A stretch of DNA of 64,000 bases, taken from Azospirillum sp. TSA2s (GTDB lineage Bacteria; Pseudomonadota; Alphaproteobacteria; Azospirillales; Azospirillaceae). The notes beneath the pieces are model-generated. The model had not been told where the DNA came from. It did no database searches and was given only the letters and a program-made list of their open reading frames with translations. The stretch lies in NCBI RefSeq assembly GCF_004923315.1, contig NZ_CP039645.1, positions 618,731-682,730 of the forward strand, written 5' to 3'. The translations under genes and the position numbers were made by a program. Below are positions 9,413-16,326 of the stretch, one piece after another (position 1 is the stretch's first letter; every line of letters begins with the position of its first letter).

Positions 9413-9600
9413 GAAGGTTCTGTCCGAAGATGGGTGGAACGGCGCTGTTGCCGGGGGATGTACGTCGCCCGCTTTTTGGCGTTTGCGAGGGCGTTGCGCC
9501 ACATTTTTGTGCGGAGGCGGTAGGAACGTCAGCAACAAGACCGGACGGGGGCATTCAAAGCCACTTTCATGCTTCAAATGCTGACGGCCATCGGATGCGC

Positions 9601-9647
9601 AACGCTGCGGATCGCTTCGCCAGAGGGCGCAACCGATCCGCAGCGTT
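9601..9647. repeat. Perfect 14-base inverted repeat downstream of a small HTH gene
   Basis: AACGCTGCGGATCG (9601-9614) is repeated in exact inverse as CGATCCGCAGCGTT (9634-9647) with a 19-base loop. It sits 8 bases past the stop of the small minus-strand gene and has no T-run on that side. It may be a terminator, an mRNA-stabilising hairpin, or one end of an old mobile element at the island border. Confidence 0.6.
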
Positions 9648-9655
9648 GATCCGGA

Positions 9656-9850
9656 TTACTGCCGATACTTAGGTGGGCAAATAGGCCGCGCGCTGCGATA
9701 GCGGCGACCATGGATGATATGGTTCACCGTTCCAACATTGAGGCCAACTTGGATTGCCGCCTCAGTCTGTGTCGTGCCCTCTACACCAACCAGCCACTTA
9801 ACGTAACAAGCTTTCATGAAGTTGGCGCGACGCGGAGAGTGGAGTTCCAT
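9656..9850 (-). CDS. Small helix-turn-helix protein, function unknown
   Basis: A 64-residue basic protein. Residues 28-54 (TQTEAAIQVGLNVGTVNHIIHGRRY) form a recognisable helix-turn-helix of the kind that recognises DNA in small regulators. The start at 9850 is well supported: AAGGAG lies 7 bases upstream, whereas the longer frame to 9955 has no ribosome site. It opens the accessory island. A DNA-binding role is likely, but the target is unknown. Confidence 0.6.
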   Translation of the reverse strand: MELHSPRRANFMKACYVKWLVGVEGTTQTEAAIQVGLNVGTVNHIIHGRRYRSARPICPPKYRQ

Positions 9851-10569
9851 TTTTGTGCTCCTTGACGGAAGGTTCAGGAGCACTTGACCCTTGAAAAGAG
9901 CGAGTTCATGCGTTAGCGTAATTCCGCTTTCCCAAAAGCATGAACCGCGAGTCAAGTGCTCAGCTTGTGCGGTTAAGTCCTAAAGTGGCTCTCCCTGGTT
10001 TCGGAGGTAGGATTCCGAGACCGGGGAGTGTCCGCTCAGCCGCATATCGCTAGCTGGGCTTCTGACGCCGGACAAAGTTAGGGCGTTGTGGCCTTGCGGC
10101 CTCCTTCGTTGCCTAGGGGATTTCGCACCAGCGCTCTAAGGGCGCGGCGTAGCGACGTGTGTCGCGTCGAGTAGTGCATAGAGACAAATGAGCAAGTCCG
10201 TAGGTTGCTGTCAAGCGCCGCCGTTACCAGTAATATTGCTGCTGGTCTCCGCTGCGCCCCACAGGTTGACTGCGGGGACTTCAAGAAGCGCAAATGATAA
10301 TTCTTCTCAAGCCGTAATACATTGATAAATAAGACATTTATGACGAATTCGCGATTTCCCGCGATGCGTACAAGCATAGTTGCGCCTCAAAAGCGCCGCA
10401 TTCGGCCCCCGTCACTGACAGTGACATGAAGATCGGTCAGGCACCCAAACAAGAACATGATGTTCATTTCGGCCTGCTTTTGGTGCGACTCGGAGATGGC
10501 AGAACGAGGCCATCAGAGCGGCAGTGCATACGCTCAGCGAATACAGAGCGGATGGTCAATATGAGTGAG
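9851..10569. other. Gene-poor stretch of the accessory island
   Basis: I see no convincing gene here. The 99-residue minus-strand frame at 10078-10377 has unnatural composition and no ribosome site. Part of the stretch (about 10240-10420) is much more AT-rich than the rest of the window. There is one strong imperfect hairpin at 9991-10027 (CTCCC...GGGAG outer arms, TCGGA...TCCGA inner arms). The remaining sequence may be decayed former genes. Confidence 0.5.
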
Positions 10570-10956
10570 TCAGTCGGCGTGGCCGCACGCAATGAAAGCA
10601 TTATCGCTTTCGTGCACGAACGTCGTTCGCAATCCAGCAGCGATTATATCGGCCAATCGCAGGGCGGCTTCAAATGACTGAGCCTTCCCGAGAACGTCGA
10701 TGCCACCATTGCCAGGGAGATCGCTAGCTTCGAAAACAAAGTACCCACTGAACCCAAGGTGCTCTGCTCCTGAGTCAACTATCGTCTGACGCGAAAGGGT
10801 GGCAATATGAACACTCCGCCCCTCACCGATCTTCGCGCTCATGAGGATATCGTCCATGGCCATCGCTTTTCCCCCGGTGCGGCAAGCGCCCAGGATTTCC
10901 ACCAACGAACTTGCCCTCTTCATGGTGTCGTCTGACACGGCAAGGGTAAGTATCAT
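10570..10956 (-). CDS. Hypothetical protein in the accessory island
   Basis: A frame of about 128 residues with ordinary soluble-protein composition; I do not recognise the family. The part from MAMDDILMSAKIG to the end has alternating strand and helix character (RSVHIATLSR, GYFVFEASD, SFEAALRLADIIAAG) and could be a compact alpha-beta domain. The start is uncertain: ATG codons at 10956 and 10923 and one just before DDIL all lack a strong ribosome site. Codon use is less GC-biased than the flanking core genes, which suggests transfer. It could be a degraded gene. Confidence 0.4.
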   Translation of the reverse strand: MILTLAVSDDTMKRASSLVEILGACRTGGKAMAMDDILMSAKIGEGRSVHIATLSRQTIVDSGAEHLGFSGYFVFEASDLPGNGGIDVLGKAQSFEAALRLADIIAAGLRTTFVHESDNAFIACGHAD

Positions 10957-11077
10957 TCGAAGGGCCAAGAACCCTCAAACTCCACCTATCATCCGATATC
11001 GCGACGCAAGGGCAGCAATCTGCCAATATTTAACAGATATTCGTCGCCCTGTGAATTGCCTTGTTACTGCTGAGAAT

Positions 11078-11113
11078 ATGCTTTCTCAACGGATGGATGA
11101 TCCCTCTGAGAGT
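11078..11113 (+). pseudogene. 5' fragment of a gene split by the IS66 element
   Basis: Codons from ATG 11078 (MLSQRMDDPSES) run in frame to the left edge of the IS element. Removing the element and one copy of the 8-bp duplication joins them in frame to AGC-ATG at 12634-12639 and the 152-residue frame that follows. The reconstructed protein would be 165 residues from this ATG. The original start may have been elsewhere, because no good ribosome site precedes 11078. Confidence 0.5.
11106..11113. repeat. Left copy of 8-bp target-site duplication of the IS66 element
   Basis: CTGAGAGT directly abuts the left terminal inverted repeat and is repeated exactly at 12626-12633. Eight bases is the duplication length of IS66-family insertions. 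Confidence 0.93.
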
Positions 11114-11134
11114 GTGTTTGCTCACCTGGCTGGC
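11114..11134. repeat. IS66 terminal inverted repeat (distal end)
   Basis: This end contains TTTGCTCACCTGGCTGGC. The opposite end, read inward, contains TTTGCTTACCTGGCTGGC. The two 21-base ends differ at only two positions. Confidence 0.92.
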
Positions 11135-11147
11135 GGCAGCTGAGCCT

Positions 11148-12500
11148 TTAAGCGACGACGAAGGTGCCGTCGATGAGGTTGCGGATGGCGGTCCAGGCGG
11201 ACTGGCCTTGGCGGCGCGCGGTTCCGGTGACGGAACGATAGCCTGCGTGGATGCCCGGCCCCCAGTCGGAGCGGAAGCCGTTCGTCACCTTGCGGAAGAT
11301 CACGGACGGGCGGATTTCCTGCTCACTGACGTTGTTGGTCGGTGGCACGCGGCGGTCGCTGAGAAAGACAAAGAACTTGCCGCGCCACGCCTTGATCTGG
11401 CGCTGCAGTTCGCGGCCAGCCGGATGGGCAGCGGGGACACCGAGCAGCGCATCGAGGCGGCGCTCGGCCTTGGCGGCGTAAGCGGCGAGCGTGCTGTCCT
11501 TCAACTCCGGTCTTCGCTTGCCGACACGGATGGCCCAGCGCAGATGATCCCGGAGTTTCGGCGCCACCACGCTGTCGCCGCAGTCGATGGCGTACTGAAC
11601 GTCGCGTAAGACATGGGCCAGGCAGACCTGATGAACTTGCCCCAGCTCCTGCTGGCCGGCGTAGCGGTCAGAGACCCACACCTCGGGTCGATGATCCCCC
11701 AGAATGTCGGCGGCGACCGCCCGTCCCCGGCTGGGGGCAATGGTGTGCAGCACAGCCTCATCGGACTGGAACACCCACTGCCAGTGGGTCACGCCGTCAA
11801 CCCGGGTTGTGGTTTCGTCCGAGGCGATGACGGGAGCGGTCAGGAGCTTGGTCTTGATCGCCGCGCAGGCAGTATCGAACGCCGACCCCATGCGGCGGAA
11901 GGCATTGGCGATGGCGCCTTCGGAGATGCTCAGCCCAAACACCTCCTTCAGCAGGCGCGACAGCCGCTCGAAGCCGACATGATGGCTGTGATGCAGGTAG
12001 GCCAGCAGCGAGCGGATCCCTGGGCCGAAGGGCGTTCCCGGCGGCATGGCGGCGGGCGGTTCAGCCCGATAGCGCCGTCCACACGAACCGCAGCGGCCGC
12101 CGAACAGCTCCACCCGCGTCACCACCGGGCGGACTTCGGGCAGGTCAATGTGGTCGTAGCGATGCCGGCAGCGCTGTCCCGCTGCCAACAGCGCCGTTTG
12201 GCAATGCGGGCATTCCTCGGCGAGACGGCGCTCGGTGCGATCAGGGTCGGGCGTGAGCGGCCGCGCGACACCGGGACGGGACGGCCGCGGTTTGCGCCCC
12301 CGCTTCGCCTTGCCGGTCTTGCCCCCGGGGCCATCCTGGGACGGCGGGATGTGCGAGTTCGCCGAGGTCTTCTTCGGCTTGCCGACCAAGGCTTCCAGTT
12401 CGGCAATCCGTGCGGCCATGCGCTCGATCAGCGCCGCCTGCTCGATTAGCAGGGCGTCCTTCTCGGCGTCGCTCAGGCGATAACGCGGCGGAACTGTCAT
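11148..12500 (-). CDS. IS66-family transposase (TnpC-type)
   Basis: A 450-residue DDE transposase. An N-terminal leucine-rich coiled-coil spans about residues 11-40. Next comes the SANSHIPPSQD linker and a basic patch. A zinc-ribbon with Cys97, Cys100, Cys137 and Cys140 follows, then the catalytic core with Asp228 (VIASDE), Asp278 (WVSDRY) and Glu393 (TNNVSEQ). The C-terminal RPSVIFRKVTNGFRSDWG block is typical of IS66. The gene fills most of the element, starting 105 bases from the right inverted repeat. No frameshift is visible, so it is probably functional. It was presumably acquired with the island; the ORF it interrupts is on the opposite strand. Confidence 0.95.
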   Translation of the reverse strand: MTVPPRYRLSDAEKDALLIEQAALIERMAARIAELEALVGKPKKTSANSHIPPSQDGPGGKTGKAKRGRKPRPSRPGVARPLTPDPDRTERRLAEECPHCQTALLAAGQRCRHRYDHIDLPEVRPVVTRVELFGGRCGSCGRRYRAEPPAAMPPGTPFGPGIRSLLAYLHHSHHVGFERLSRLLKEVFGLSISEGAIANAFRRMGSAFDTACAAIKTKLLTAPVIASDETTTRVDGVTHWQWVFQSDEAVLHTIAPSRGRAVAADILGDHRPEVWVSDRYAGQQELGQVHQVCLAHVLRDVQYAIDCGDSVVAPKLRDHLRWAIRVGKRRPELKDSTLAAYAAKAERRLDALLGVPAAHPAGRELQRQIKAWRGKFFVFLSDRRVPPTNNVSEQEIRPSVIFRKVTNGFRSDWGPGIHAGYRSVTGTARRQGQSAWTAIRNLIDGTFVVA

Positions 12501-12604
12501 CCCGCCTTTGACTCACGTCAGCCCCCCACGACGCAACACCGGATCGTCACCCCACCCCCAATGCGCGCAACCCCGAGCCGGCTCGAGCCGGCGTCACGCG
12601 CTCA

Positions 12605-12625
12605 GCCAGCCAGGTAAGCAAATAC
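12605..12625. repeat. IS66 terminal inverted repeat (transposase-start end)
   Basis: This end is the partner of 11114-11134 and is immediately followed by the second CTGAGAGT copy. It lies upstream of the transposase start on the minus strand. Confidence 0.92.
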
Positions 12626-12633
12626 CTGAGAGT
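12626..12633. repeat. Right copy of 8-bp target-site duplication
   Basis: CTGAGAGT is an exact copy of 11106-11113, and marks the right boundary of the insertion. Confidence 0.93.
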
Positions 12634-12636
12634 AGC

Positions 12637-13095
12637 ATGAGGAAAGAAGATGCACGTCATTCTATTGAAGTACTGCACGCTATTCAGAGAATGTCCAATA
12701 GGCTATCCGCGTTTCAGTTCATTCTCGCCCCAAACAGCCAGCCAAAGCTGACAATACAAGGTGTCGAGATCTCTGTGCGCGCCGACATGCTGGTCCATGG
12801 ATCGAGTCGGAGCCAGCAGCAGATAGGGGCAGCAATTCTGAGAATGACTCAGGACGACGCGGACACGGACTCTGCGAGAGCGCGGCGTCAGGAAATGGGC
12901 TACTGCGTCGCCGCATTGGCGCGGCTTCACATTGAGCAGAACATCCAATCAGAACGTGTCCCGTCCAATCGGCTTTGCATGTCGATAGACGTTCAGCATG
13001 GGGAGGTGTTCCAAGCCCCTAACAGCAACGTCCGTAGGGTGAATGACATTGAGGCCGCTTGCCGGTTTATAGCGGCAATGTGGGATCAGGTCTGA
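12637..13095 (+). CDS. Hypothetical protein, 3' part of the gene split by IS66
   Basis: A 152-residue frame starting at an ATG three bases beyond the target duplication. I do not recognise the family. The sequence looks like a folded soluble alpha-beta protein, with segments such as SAFQFILAPNSQ, KLTIQGVEISV and SIDVQHGEVFQAP, rather than a random frame. Before the insertion it was in frame with codons ending at 11113, so the native protein had a longer N-terminus. The remaining ATG has only a weak GAGAG ribosome site, supplied by the target-site copy. Expression is therefore uncertain. Its 3' end overlaps the convergent DUF6883 gene by 29 bases. Confidence 0.5.
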   Translation: MRKEDARHSIEVLHAIQRMSNRLSAFQFILAPNSQPKLTIQGVEISVRADMLVHGSSRSQQQIGAAILRMTQDDADTDSARARRQEMGYCVAALARLHIEQNIQSERVPSNRLCMSIDVQHGEVFQAPNSNVRRVNDIEAACRFIAAMWDQV

Positions 13096-13264
13096 CCCGA
13101 TGCGGCGGCAGCGCCGCCTCGAAGGCGGTAACATTGTCATGGCTGTAACCGCAAGCCATGAAGAATTTGGCCTTCGGGCCTCCTTCGGGGTGATCGGGTA
13201 CCAGCAGGTGATGGGTGAGCTTCTTGAGGTCCAGCGTCGCCTTGTCGGCGTCAGGCACGTGCAT
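13067..13264 (-). CDS. DUF6883-like small protein
   Basis: A 65-residue protein starting MHVPDADKATLDLKKLTHHLL. The pattern of a leading Pro-Asp-Ala-x-Lys-Ala, a conserved LxKLxxxLL helix, then HPEGGPKAKFFMACGYS, matches my memory of the DUF6883 family. That family is often encoded beside a DUF4926 protein, as here. The start overlaps the end of the DUF4926 gene by 14 bases, so the two are probably translated together. The role of the pair is unknown; small paired genes in islands are sometimes toxin-antitoxin or defence-linked, but nothing in the sequence proves that here. Confidence 0.6.
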   Translation of the reverse strand: MHVPDADKATLDLKKLTHHLLVPDHPEGGPKAKFFMACGYSHDNVTAFEAALPPHRVRPDPTLPL

Positions 13265-13511
13265 GTCGAATGGCGTCCGGCATAACGGTCGCGACGGTGT
13301 GGAAGGGCTTCGCGAACTCGACCTCGTAGGCGGCGCCACCCCGGTACACGCCGACGACGGTCCCCATCGACCCGGCAGGCAGCACGCCGTCCTCGGTCTC
13401 AACCGGCTTGGACAGCGCCACCCGTGTGAGTTCCTCGATCGGCTCGTGCGTTCCGCTGTCGGTCGAGCGACTGTGCGGAGTCCACATGAAGCGCCCCATG
13501 GGCTCGGACAT
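13251..13511 (-). CDS. DUF4926-like small protein
   Basis: An 86-residue protein. Residues 30-85 (RVALSKPVETEDGVLPAGSMG, then TVVGVYRGGAAYEVEFAKP) fit the DUF4926 beta-barrel pattern, in which a short GTVV-x-VY-x(5)-YEVEF core is diagnostic. I chose the ATG at 13511 because GGGGAGG lies 5 bases upstream; the longer frame begins at TTG without a ribosome site. It is the first gene of a two-gene unit with the DUF6883 gene. Its ribosome site lies on the edge of a decayed transposase fragment, showing the unit sits in a mosaic region. Confidence 0.6.
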   Translation of the reverse strand: MSEPMGRFMWTPHSRSTDSGTHEPIEELTRVALSKPVETEDGVLPAGSMGTVVGVYRGGAAYEVEFAKPFHTVATVMPDAIRHARA

Positions 13512-13519
13512 CATAACCT

Positions 13520-13705
13520 CCCCTGCCAATCGTGGCCCTTGTGTGACTCCGGAACGTCGCCAAAGAGCTTGATGAGCCGGGCCTAGTCAACGTCCCCGCC
13601 GAAGGCTCATTCCACCGCTTCCAGATACGCTTTGTGCCCGTCGGTGGTGATCTGCACCCGGTTGTTCAGCCGGATGCGCAGGTCGTCCATGAGCACGATG
13701 GCGGA
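13520..13705 (-). pseudogene. Decayed IS1-like transposase fragment
   Basis: Reading the minus strand from 13705 gives SAIVLMDDLRIRLNNRVQ, then ITTDGHKAYLEAVE, a stop, AFGGDVD, a stop, and ARLIKLFGDVPESHKG. This resembles the catalytic core of IS1-family transposases, with its TDGHKAYL motif and the following VE-AFGGDVDYA segment. Two in-frame stop codons replace residues and both ends are missing, so it is a dead remnant. No flanking inverted repeats are evident. The family assignment is from memory of the motif and is moderate in certainty. Confidence 0.5.
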
Positions 13706-13731
13706 CTGCCTAGGGGCCCCTTGGGCATGGC

Positions 13732-13923
13732 TCAATTCCCTTCCCGACCGCCGTCAGGCAACGGCTCTTTGACGGCATCTCCCGTCTCGGTATCAATGAT
13801 CTGCACGTCGTTATAGATGCCTTGCTGGCGGAGTTCGTTGGCCTTCTTGAGCGCACCTTCGAGAGTGTCCCGCTTCAGGCCCATTACGCCAACTTGAGAA
13901 CTCCCCGTGATGTGATAGCGCAT
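13732..13923 (-). CDS. Small conserved hypothetical protein
   Basis: A 63-residue protein beginning MRYHITGSSQVGVMGLKR. It has one clear helix (TLEGALKKANELRQQ) and a following strand (NDVQIIDTETGD), a compact beta-alpha-beta pattern. The start at 13923 has a GGGAGGA ribosome site 7 bases upstream; the longer frame to 14124 does not. I cannot name a function. It is the last gene of the island-like stretch before the efflux operon. Confidence 0.65.
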   Translation of the reverse strand: MRYHITGSSQVGVMGLKRDTLEGALKKANELRQQGIYNDVQIIDTETGDAVKEPLPDGGREGN

Positions 13924-14172
13924 TCCCGCATCCTCCCACGTTATGCTTTCCGTTGAGCATATAGGATCGTGCAGCCGGACGCGAACGCCCTTCGCGCCAG
14001 GACGGCACCGGCCCGAATAGCCCGTTCCCCGCAAATGACCACCGCCACCCCGCCGCGATTGTTCGTCCCGGCTGAATTCTGTTCCCAGCCGCAGCGGCTT
14101 TATCCCACCCGGGCGCTTGCACATTATTGCTCTTGCCGCATTGCAGGAGGGGCGCCAGGGCGCCGGATCGGG

Positions 14173-14934
14173 ATGGAACGTTCACGCACGTCGCTGAGGG
14201 TGGAGGGCCGCGAGGTCCCGCTGTGCCTGTATCGGCCGGCGCTTCCCGGGCCGCTGCCGGGCGTGCTGTATTTCCATGGCGGCGGCTTCACCTCCGGGTC
14301 GGTCGAGGATGTCGAGGTGCCGGCGATGGCGCTGGCGGAGAGCATTCCGGCGCTGGTGGTGGCGGTCGGCTATGCGCTGGCTCCCGCCCATCCCTTTCCC
14401 GCCGCCATCGAGGATGCCCATGCCGCGGCCCTCTGGCTGGCGGAGCGGGCCGGGCCGCTGGGCGTCGCCGGGCATGATGCCGGCGGGCATGTCGCGGTGT
14501 CGCTCACCCTGCTCGCCCGCGACCGCGGCGGGCCGGAGATCGCGGCGCAGGCGCTGCTCGGGCCGATGCTCGACCCGAGTTTGACGCGCGTGGGGGACGG
14601 CGAAGGCAGCGTGACAGACTGCGCGCGCTGTTACCGCGCCTATCTGCCGGAGGCGGCGCTGCGGCTGCATCCCTATGCGGCGCCCCTGGAATCGCGCCGG
14701 CTCGGCCGGCTACCGCCGATCATGATCGCCACGGCGCAGAACGACGTGCTGCGGCCGGAGGCGGAAAGCTATGCCGCCCGGCTGATCGACGCCGGGGTGC
14801 CGACCGAGGTCACCCGCTTTGCCGGCGTCAGCCATGCCGGCCTCGCCCAACACGCGCCGGCGCTGGCCGCCGCCGCCGATTTCTTCCGGCGCCGCCTGAC
14901 CGGCGCCCATCCCGACACTTCGAGCCACAGGTAA
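14173..14934 (+). CDS. Alpha/beta-hydrolase fold-3 (lipase-like, LlpE position) with Asp in place of the catalytic Ser
   Basis: A 253-residue alpha/beta hydrolase of the hormone-sensitive-lipase group. The oxyanion motif HGGG is at residues 35-38, the acid Asp is near residue 191 (TAQNDVLRPE), and the catalytic His is at 221 (GVSHAG). The nucleophile elbow reads GHDAGG at 100-105 instead of GDSAGG, so Asp102 stands where Ser is expected. The gene begins a unit with an RND adaptor and pump 5 bases downstream, the same order as llpE-bpeE-bpeF and llpE-ceoA-ceoB in Burkholderia. The ATG at 14173 starts just before the first beta strand. Alternatives at 14035 and 13969 add sequence of unlikely composition, although AGGAGG at 14145 is farther from 14173 than usual. 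Confidence 0.8.
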   Translation: MERSRTSLRVEGREVPLCLYRPALPGPLPGVLYFHGGGFTSGSVEDVEVPAMALAESIPALVVAVGYALAPAHPFPAAIEDAHAAALWLAERAGPLGVAGHDAGGHVAVSLTLLARDRGGPEIAAQALLGPMLDPSLTRVGDGEGSVTDCARCYRAYLPEAALRLHPYAAPLESRRLGRLPPIMIATAQNDVLRPEAESYAARLIDAGVPTEVTRFAGVSHAGLAQHAPALAAAADFFRRRLTGAHPDTSSHR

Positions 14935-14939
14935 AACCC

Positions 14940-16109
14940 ATGTCCCGCAAGACACTTTCCCTACTGATCGCGGCCGGCGTGTCCGTGGCGGCACTGACCG
15001 GCGCCGTCACTCTGCGCAGCCCGGCCGAGGCACAAACGGCCTCCGAAACTCCCGCCCCGCCGCCGGCCGAGGTGGATGTCGCCACCGTGCTGGCCCGGCC
15101 GGTGACGGACTGGCAGTCCTATTCCGGGCGGCTGGAGGCGGTGGACCGCGTCGATATCCGGCCGCAGGTGCCCGGCACCATCGTCGCCGTGCATTTCCGC
15201 AACGGCGCGCTGGTGAAGAAGGGCGACGTGCTGTTCACCATCGACCCCCGCCCCTATGAGGCGGAGGTGGCGCGGGCCGAGGCGCAGGTCGCGGCGGCGC
15301 AGGCGCGGGTGCGGCTGACCGCCGCCGACCTCGACCGCGCGCAGAAGCTGGTGCGCGACGACACCATCTCGCGCAGCACCATGGACCAGAAGGACAATGC
15401 CGCCCGCGAGGCGACCGCCAACCTGAAGGCGGCGCAGGCGGCGCTGGAGATCGCGCGGCTCAATCTCGGCTACACGCGGGTGACGGCGCCGGTGTCGGGC
15501 CGGGTGTCGCGGGCGGAACGGACGGTCGGCAATGTGGTGGCCGCCGGTGCCGCCGCGGAGCCGCTGACGACTCTGGTGTCGGAATCGCCGATCTACGCCT
15601 CCTTCGACGTCGATGAGCAGACCTATCTGCGCCACATCGCGCCGATGCGGGATTCCGGGACGATCCCGGTCCGGCTCGGCCTTGCCAACGAGGAGGATTA
15701 CTCGCGCGACGGCATGGTGGAGTATGTGGACAACCGGCTGGACAGCGTGTCCGGCACCATCCGCGTGCGCGCCCGCTTCGACAATGCCGACGGCGTGCTG
15801 GTGCCGGGGCTGTATGCACGGGTGAAGGTGGGGGGCACCAAGCCCTATGACGCGCTGCTGGTCGATGACCGCGCCATCGGTACCGACCAGGACAAGAAAT
15901 TCGTCCTGGTGGTGACGCAGGAGAACAAGGTGGAGTACCGGCCGGTGAAGCTCGGCGCGCTGCAGAACGGGCTGCGCGTGGTGACCGACGGGCTGGCGGC
16001 CGGCGAGCGCGTGGTCGTCAACGGCACCCAGCACGCCCGGCCGGGCATGGCGGTCACGCCGAAGATGGTCGCCATGGGGACTGAGAAGACCCAGACGGCG
16101 GCGCGGTAA
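14940..16109 (+). CDS. RND efflux pump periplasmic adaptor subunit (AcrA/MexE type)
   Basis: A 389-residue membrane-fusion protein. A Sec signal peptide covers about residues 1-31 (hydrophobic AAGVSVAALTGAV then AEAQ-A). It is followed by the lipoyl half-motif YSGRLEAVDRVDIRPQVPGT, a long helical hairpin (about 100-170, rich in Ala, Glu and Arg), the second lipoyl half TRVTAPVSGRVSRAE, and a beta-barrel domain ending in GLAAGERVVVNGTQ. It would link the inner-membrane pump to an outer-membrane channel. No lipobox cysteine is present at the processing site. It is separated from the hydrolase stop by 5 bases and from the pump gene by a palindromic repeat. Confidence 0.93.
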   Translation: MSRKTLSLLIAAGVSVAALTGAVTLRSPAEAQTASETPAPPPAEVDVATVLARPVTDWQSYSGRLEAVDRVDIRPQVPGTIVAVHFRNGALVKKGDVLFTIDPRPYEAEVARAEAQVAAAQARVRLTAADLDRAQKLVRDDTISRSTMDQKDNAAREATANLKAAQAALEIARLNLGYTRVTAPVSGRVSRAERTVGNVVAAGAAAEPLTTLVSESPIYASFDVDEQTYLRHIAPMRDSGTIPVRLGLANEEDYSRDGMVEYVDNRLDSVSGTIRVRARFDNADGVLVPGLYARVKVGGTKPYDALLVDDRAIGTDQDKKFVLVVTQENKVEYRPVKLGALQNGLRVVTDGLAAGERVVVNGTQHARPGMAVTPKMVAMGTEKTQTAAR

Positions 16110-16136
16110 GAAACAACAAGGGCATGCGCCTTATCA

Positions 16137-16298
16137 GCCCTCTCCCGCCCCGGGAGAGGGAGGGGACCCGCGCCGTCAGGCGTGGGGAGGGTGAGGGGTG
16201 ATCCAAGGAACCGTGCGGTACGGGATTCTTGCACGCCCCCTCACCCTTCCCACCGCTTCGCGGCGGGCCCCTTCCCTCTCCCGGGGCGGGAGAGGGAA
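16137..16298. repeat. Paired palindromic intergenic repeat, subfamily A-GCCCC, inside the efflux operon
   Basis: Two arms, CTCTCCCGCCCCGGGAGAG at the left and CTCTCCCGGGGCGGGAGAG at the right, bracket a segment with GTGAGGGGT near the middle and CCCCTCACCC facing it. The whole 160-base unit can fold on itself. Similar copies lie at 27562-27719 and 36069-36221. This one ends 28 bases before the pump start codon and must be transcribed between adaptor and pump genes. Confidence 0.85.
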
Positions 16299-16326
16299 CC
16301 GAAGCGCACGCCCTCGGAGACCCCAG

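Larger units (their letters stand above)
11114..12625 (-). mobile_element. Complete IS66-family insertion sequence (single-ORF, ISBst12-like), 1512 bp
   Basis: The element is bounded by 21-base terminal inverted repeats at 11114-11134 and 12605-12625 that match at 19 of 21 positions and share the core ACCTGGCTGGC. Outside lie identical 8-base duplications CTGAGAGT. It contains one transposase gene on the minus strand and no tnpA or tnpB accessory genes, which fits the ISBst12-type branch of IS66. All three expected catalytic residues are present. Intact ends, intact transposase and a perfect duplication suggest recent insertion and possible activity. Confidence 0.95.

Noticed and set aside
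8090..9523. A 477-residue plus-strand open frame opposite the uracil permease gene.
   Set aside because: Low-complexity Gly/Ala/Asp/Arg composition and no motif; the minus-strand permease explains the codon pattern.
9960..10110. Hairpins with a GTTAGGG core, considered as an integron attC site.
   Set aside because: The R and L core boxes do not match in order and spacing, and no integrase gene is near.
10078..10377. A 99-residue minus-strand open frame in the gene-poor part of the island.
   Set aside because: No ribosome site, unusual composition and no recognisable domain.
10841..11143. A 100-residue plus-strand frame running into the left end of the IS66 element.
   Set aside because: Most of it overlaps the minus-strand hypothetical gene or has poor composition; only the last part (from about 11078) is kept, as the broken 5' end of the split gene.
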